This document shows, one piece after another, positions 61,518-64,000 of a stretch of 64,000 nt of DNA. The stretch lies in the NCBI GenBank assembly GCA_964612505.1, contig CAZTEX010000004.1:46552-110551 (forward strand), written 5' to 3'. The stretch's first letter is position 1. Every line of letters begins with the position of its first letter. The notes under the pieces were generated by a model, which ran no database searches, was not told where the DNA came from, and saw nothing but the letters and a program-made list of their open reading frames with translations. The position numbers and the translations under genes were made by a program. This DNA comes from JAAZZY01 sp964612505 (GTDB lineage Bacteria > Chlamydiota > Chlamydiia > Chlamydiales > JAAZZY01).

Positions 61518-62755
61518 CCAAAAAATCTTTTACAGACCATGATGCAACTATTTGCTCTTTCTGCGGTAGAACCGAAGAATTGGTTGATAAACTTATTTCT
61601 GGACCCAATGTTTTTATTTGCGACAAATGCGTTCGCTTATGCATGGGTATTATTGAAAAAAAGACAACTACGCATGAGCTCAAGGTCTTAAAACCAAAAG
61701 AAATTTGGGCAAAGCTAAATGAATATGTGATTGGCCAAGAAGAGGCCAAGCGCACGATTGCAGTCGCAGTTTATAATCACTATAAACGCATTGAAGTCGT
61801 AAACAAAGGTAAGGAAATTGAATATGGCAAATCCAATGTCATGATTTTAGGACCCACGGGTTCTGGAAAAACACTCCTTGCAAAAACATTAGCCAGCATG
61901 CTAGATGTACCTTTTACGATTGCAGATGCAACCACTTTAACAGAAGCTGGATATGTCGGTGAAGATGTTGAAAATATTATCTTAAGGCTTTTACAAGCTG
62001 CAGAATATGACGTTGCTCGCACTGAGCAAGGGATTATTTACATTGATGAAATTGATAAAATTGGCCGCACAACTTCTAACGTCTCCATTACTCGAGATGT
62101 TTCTGGTGAAGGTGTACAACAGGCTCTTTTGAAAATTGTTGAAGGCACCATTGCAAACGTCCCCCCTAAAGGTGGACGTAAGCATCCCAATCAAGAGTAT
62201 ATTAAGGTAAATACTGAAAATATTCTTTTTATTGTAGGGGGTGCTTTTGTCGGCCTCGATCAAATTATTGCACGCCGTTTAGGAAAAAGTACGATTGGTT
62301 TTAGTCATGGTCGAAAAGATCAAGATTTACAAAACAAAGACTACTTACTTTCATTAACAGAACCTCAAGACCTTGTTCAATTCGGGTTAATTCCAGAGTT
62401 TGTTGGCCGTTTCAATTGTATTGTCAACTCCAATGAACTCAAAAAAGAAGATCTCGTTGCGATTCTCACTGAGCCAAAAAATGCTTTGATTAAACAATAT
62501 AAGAACATCTTTGCTCAAGAAAATGTGGAACTTCATTTTACTAATGATTCCTTAGAAGTCATTGCCGAGCAAGCGATTAAAGCGAAAACTGGAGCCAGAG
62601 CATTACGGATGATTTTGGAAAACCTACTTCGCGATTTAATGTTTGAAATACCAACTGATAATACAATCAAAGAAGTCACCATTGAAAAAGAGACTGTGAC
62701 TGAAGGCAAGCTTCCAATTATCAAACGGAAAGATGATCACAAGAAAATAGCTTAA
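61514..62755 (+). CDS. clpX: ATP-dependent Clp protease ATPase subunit ClpX
   Basis: A 413-residue AAA+ unfoldase. Seen: the N-terminal zinc-binding domain (C-x2-C at 14/17 and C-x2-C at 36/39), Walker A GPTGSGKTLLAK, Walker B IIYIDEIDKIG, the pore loop GYVGEDVEN, the RKH-like loop region, the LGF-type IGF loop (STIGFSH, about residue 265) that docks into ClpP, and sensor 2 KTGARALR. It couples substrate unfolding to ClpP. All ATPase motifs are intact, unlike the catalytic triad of its ClpP partner. It overlaps the convergent downstream gene by 3-4 bp. Confidence 0.96.
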   Translation: MTKKSFTDHDATICSFCGRTEELVDKLISGPNVFICDKCVRLCMGIIEKKTTTHELKVLKPKEIWAKLNEYVIGQEEAKRTIAVAVYNHYKRIEVVNKGKEIEYGKSNVMILGPTGSGKTLLAKTLASMLDVPFTIADATTLTEAGYVGEDVENIILRLLQAAEYDVARTEQGIIYIDEIDKIGRTTSNVSITRDVSGEGVQQALLKIVEGTIANVPPKGGRKHPNQEYIKVNTENILFIVGGAFVGLDQIIARRLGKSTIGFSHGRKDQDLQNKDYLLSLTEPQDLVQFGLIPEFVGRFNCIVNSNELKKEDLVAILTEPKNALIKQYKNIFAQENVELHFTNDSLEVIAEQAIKAKTGARALRMILENLLRDLMFEIPTDNTIKEVTIEKETVTEGKLPIIKRKDDHKKIA

Positions 62756-63999
62756 AGGCTCTGACTAAAGTGATGGATGGCATAGTTAGCAAATAGGCAA
62801 AGCGCCACAGTGGCTGAAATCAATGCAGATCTTGCTGCATAGATAAAGCGCTGAGATGTTTGGTATGCTCCACCTGACCCTTGCTGCGGGTATAGAGATT
62901 CATAGATTTGTATCATGCGGCTGTATTGTCTTTGCATGAGTTCGTAAATCTTCTGCATAGCTTCTTTCTTGATCTTGGGTCCAAAATAGGTTTCCCTAAT
63001 TGTTTCTACTTGCACTTGTTGACGTACATCCATTCCACTATAGGCTCGCTCAAAAGCTTCTAGTCTACTATTTAAAATAGTTTTTGCCCAATCAGACTTC
63101 AACTGCTTTAATTGCGCCATTATTGTCATTAAACAGAAATCAATTGTCGTATACTCATTGGCTACTGTTTGACCTGGCATACTGATAGGCTTAAATCGAC
63201 TTAACTTTGCTAATACCTGCAGGTCATTAAAATGGCTTGCTGCAGTAAAAGTAGATGTAGGATCCTGGCGAATATATTTTTCAACAAAAGAGAGAACCTC
63301 AACCGCAGTGGGATTAACAGCTGCCCCATTCTTCGTAATAGCTTGTTCAAAGATTTCAAATGAAAAAGAAGGAAATGGTGACACTAAAGGAAGTTGGGGA
63401 AATGCAAATGAAGGTGACAAATAGAACTCTTGAGTCATTTGAGCAACTATAAATGCAAGTGTCGAAAGGGCTGCTGATGATTTTGGATCAAATTTTGAAT
63501 CAGGAATCTCTTGCTGAGAGCTATTATTGATAATTGGCTCTGGCTTAACTGGCGTTATGTTTTCGCTTAAATTTGAGATAATGGGAGTTCTTTCCCTTAG
63601 ACAATTTATTGAAAAAGTTTGAGGTGAAATCACATAAGGCTCTATGGGCTTAAGCCGCGGTAAATAATCAGTTAAAGGACCTAAATTGAATGGAAAAATA
63701 AAGCTTAATAATTTTCTGACATCCATTCGAGGAAAAGAAAAAGAGGGCCGCGGAACTGCTGTTAACGCAAAAATAGGCTTTTCTTTATCCAGAAGAGGGG
63801 TAGTTATTGGCTGCTTTTGACTCTCTGATACTGTGTTTGAAAAGATCAAAAATCTTTCACTGAAGCAACTGATTGGAAAAGCTTGAGCAGCTTTTTCAGA
63901 AGGCTCTATAGGTTGAAATTGTGGTAAGTAGCCTTTTAATGAACCTACATTATATGGAAACAGGGAGGCTAAGAATCTTCTTATATCTATTTGATCCCC
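62752..63999 (-). CDS. Uncharacterised repeat protein with C-terminal membrane segment, N terminus outside window
   Basis: The minus-strand frame is open from 63999, so the gene starts beyond the right edge; a TTG at 63849 is not the start. The 415 visible residues contain a tandem repeat of 88 residues (first copy from 63990, second from 63726) with the shared pattern (I/M)D(I/V)R-x2-L-x3-FP(Y/F)N, then YLP...PIEP, then F-x-I-x-C...I-SN-x-SE. A helical domain follows (about residues 180-370: FCLMTIMAQLKQLKSDW, IRETYFGPKIKKEAM) and a single hydrophobic segment near the C terminus (ARSALISATVALCLFANYA). I do not recognise the family. It may be a chlamydial membrane or secreted protein; more repeats may lie outside. 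Confidence 0.65.
   Translation of the reverse strand, partial: GDQIDIRRFLASLFPYNVGSLKGYLPQFQPIEPSEKAAQAFPISCFSERFLIFSNTVSESQKQPITTPLLDKEKPIFALTAVPRPSFSFPRMDVRKLLSFIFPFNLGPLTDYLPRLKPIEPYVISPQTFSINCLRERTPIISNLSENITPVKPEPIINNSSQQEIPDSKFDPKSSAALSTLAFIVAQMTQEFYLSPSFAFPQLPLVSPFPSFSFEIFEQAITKNGAAVNPTAVEVLSFVEKYIRQDPTSTFTAASHFNDLQVLAKLSRFKPISMPGQTVANEYTTIDFCLMTIMAQLKQLKSDWAKTILNSRLEAFERAYSGMDVRQQVQVETIRETYFGPKIKKEAMQKIYELMQRQYSRMIQIYESLYPQQGSGGAYQTSQRFIYAARSALISATVALCLFANYAIHHFSQSL
63532..63990 (-). repeat. Tandem 88-residue coding repeat, two visible copies
   Basis: Copy 1 starts at 63990 (IDIRRFLASLFPYN) and copy 2 at 63726 (MDVRKLLSFIFPFN), a 264-bp period. Similarity extends about 65 residues into each unit. 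The copies are diverged but collinear. Confidence 0.7.
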
Positions 64000-64000
64000 C

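Noticed and set aside
1..64000. CRISPR arrays, insertion sequences, prophage, integrase or attachment sites
   Set aside because: No regularly spaced repeats, transposase or integrase motifs or phage genes were seen. The tRNAs have no flanking direct repeats of their 3' ends that I could find.

Overview
The window is a gene-dense, AT-rich bacterial chromosome segment from a member of the Chlamydiota, most probably an amoeba-associated 'environmental' chlamydia (Parachlamydia/Protochlamydia-like) and not a Chlamydiaceae pathogen. The evidence is gene content and order. Several runs of genes match the order I recall from Chlamydia trachomatis: rng-plsB-ptr; recO ... yidD-LysM protein-pheT-MORN lipoprotein-ogt; trhO-rpsD-murJ-nfo; hemA-gyrB2-gyrA2-hypothetical-rluD ... 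kdsA-lptC-lptA-lptB; and pckG-mreB-SNF2-tig-clpP2-clpX. Between them lie genes I do not associate with Chlamydiaceae: asnS, a pseB-like dehydratase, Pom-like porins, a Rieske pair and a MarR-GNAT fusion. No phage, transposon, CRISPR array or rRNA is visible.

Layout. 1-4.7 kb: 3' part of a cell-wall amidase, then a small accessory set (FAD monooxygenase, SDR, DHA2 exporter). 4.7-10.2 kb: minus-strand run rng-plsB-ptr-exporter. 10.5-14.8 kb: a Rieske protein coupled to an unknown beta-rich protein, then a minus-strand run of hpf, an MBL-fold hydrolase and two PD-(D/E)XK-like proteins. 14.8-24.7 kb: tRNA-Arg(TCG), a TPR protein, recO, a MarR-GNAT regulator with a palindromic operator, csaA, tRNA-Leu(GAG), yidD, a LysM protein, pheT, a lipoprotein, ogt and a very cysteine-rich lipoprotein. 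24.8-33.7 kb: trhO, rpsD, murJ, nfo, asnS, hemA, pseB. 33.8-39.7 kb: topoisomerase pair, rluD, dtd. 39.7-44.1 kb: two Pom-like porin genes, one encoding three fused barrel units, then folK. 44.2-50.2 kb: tRNA-Arg(TCT), a very large DHH/DHHA2 protein, khpA, and kdsA plus LPS-transport genes. 50.2-52.1 kb: lineage-specific small genes and ndk. 52.3-64 kb: pckG, mreB, SNF2 helicase, tRNA-Gly(GCC), tig, clpP2, clpX, and a repeat-containing gene running off the right edge.

Functional themes are envelope building (amidase, MurJ, MreB, KdsA/Lpt, porins, cysteine-rich lipoprotein), translation (three class II/tRNA-related enzymes, four tRNAs, S4, HPF, RluD, TrhO, Dtd), proteostasis (Tig-ClpP-ClpX) and DNA topology/repair. 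The most notable oddities are the triple-barrel porin, a ClpP2 whose catalytic histidine is arginine, a family II pyrophosphatase-like protein with a roughly 350-residue insert, a lipoprotein with about 19% cysteine, a trigger factor with a histone-like lysine-rich extension, and an 88-residue tandem repeat in the truncated right-edge gene. All statements about other genomes come from memory; no search was run.
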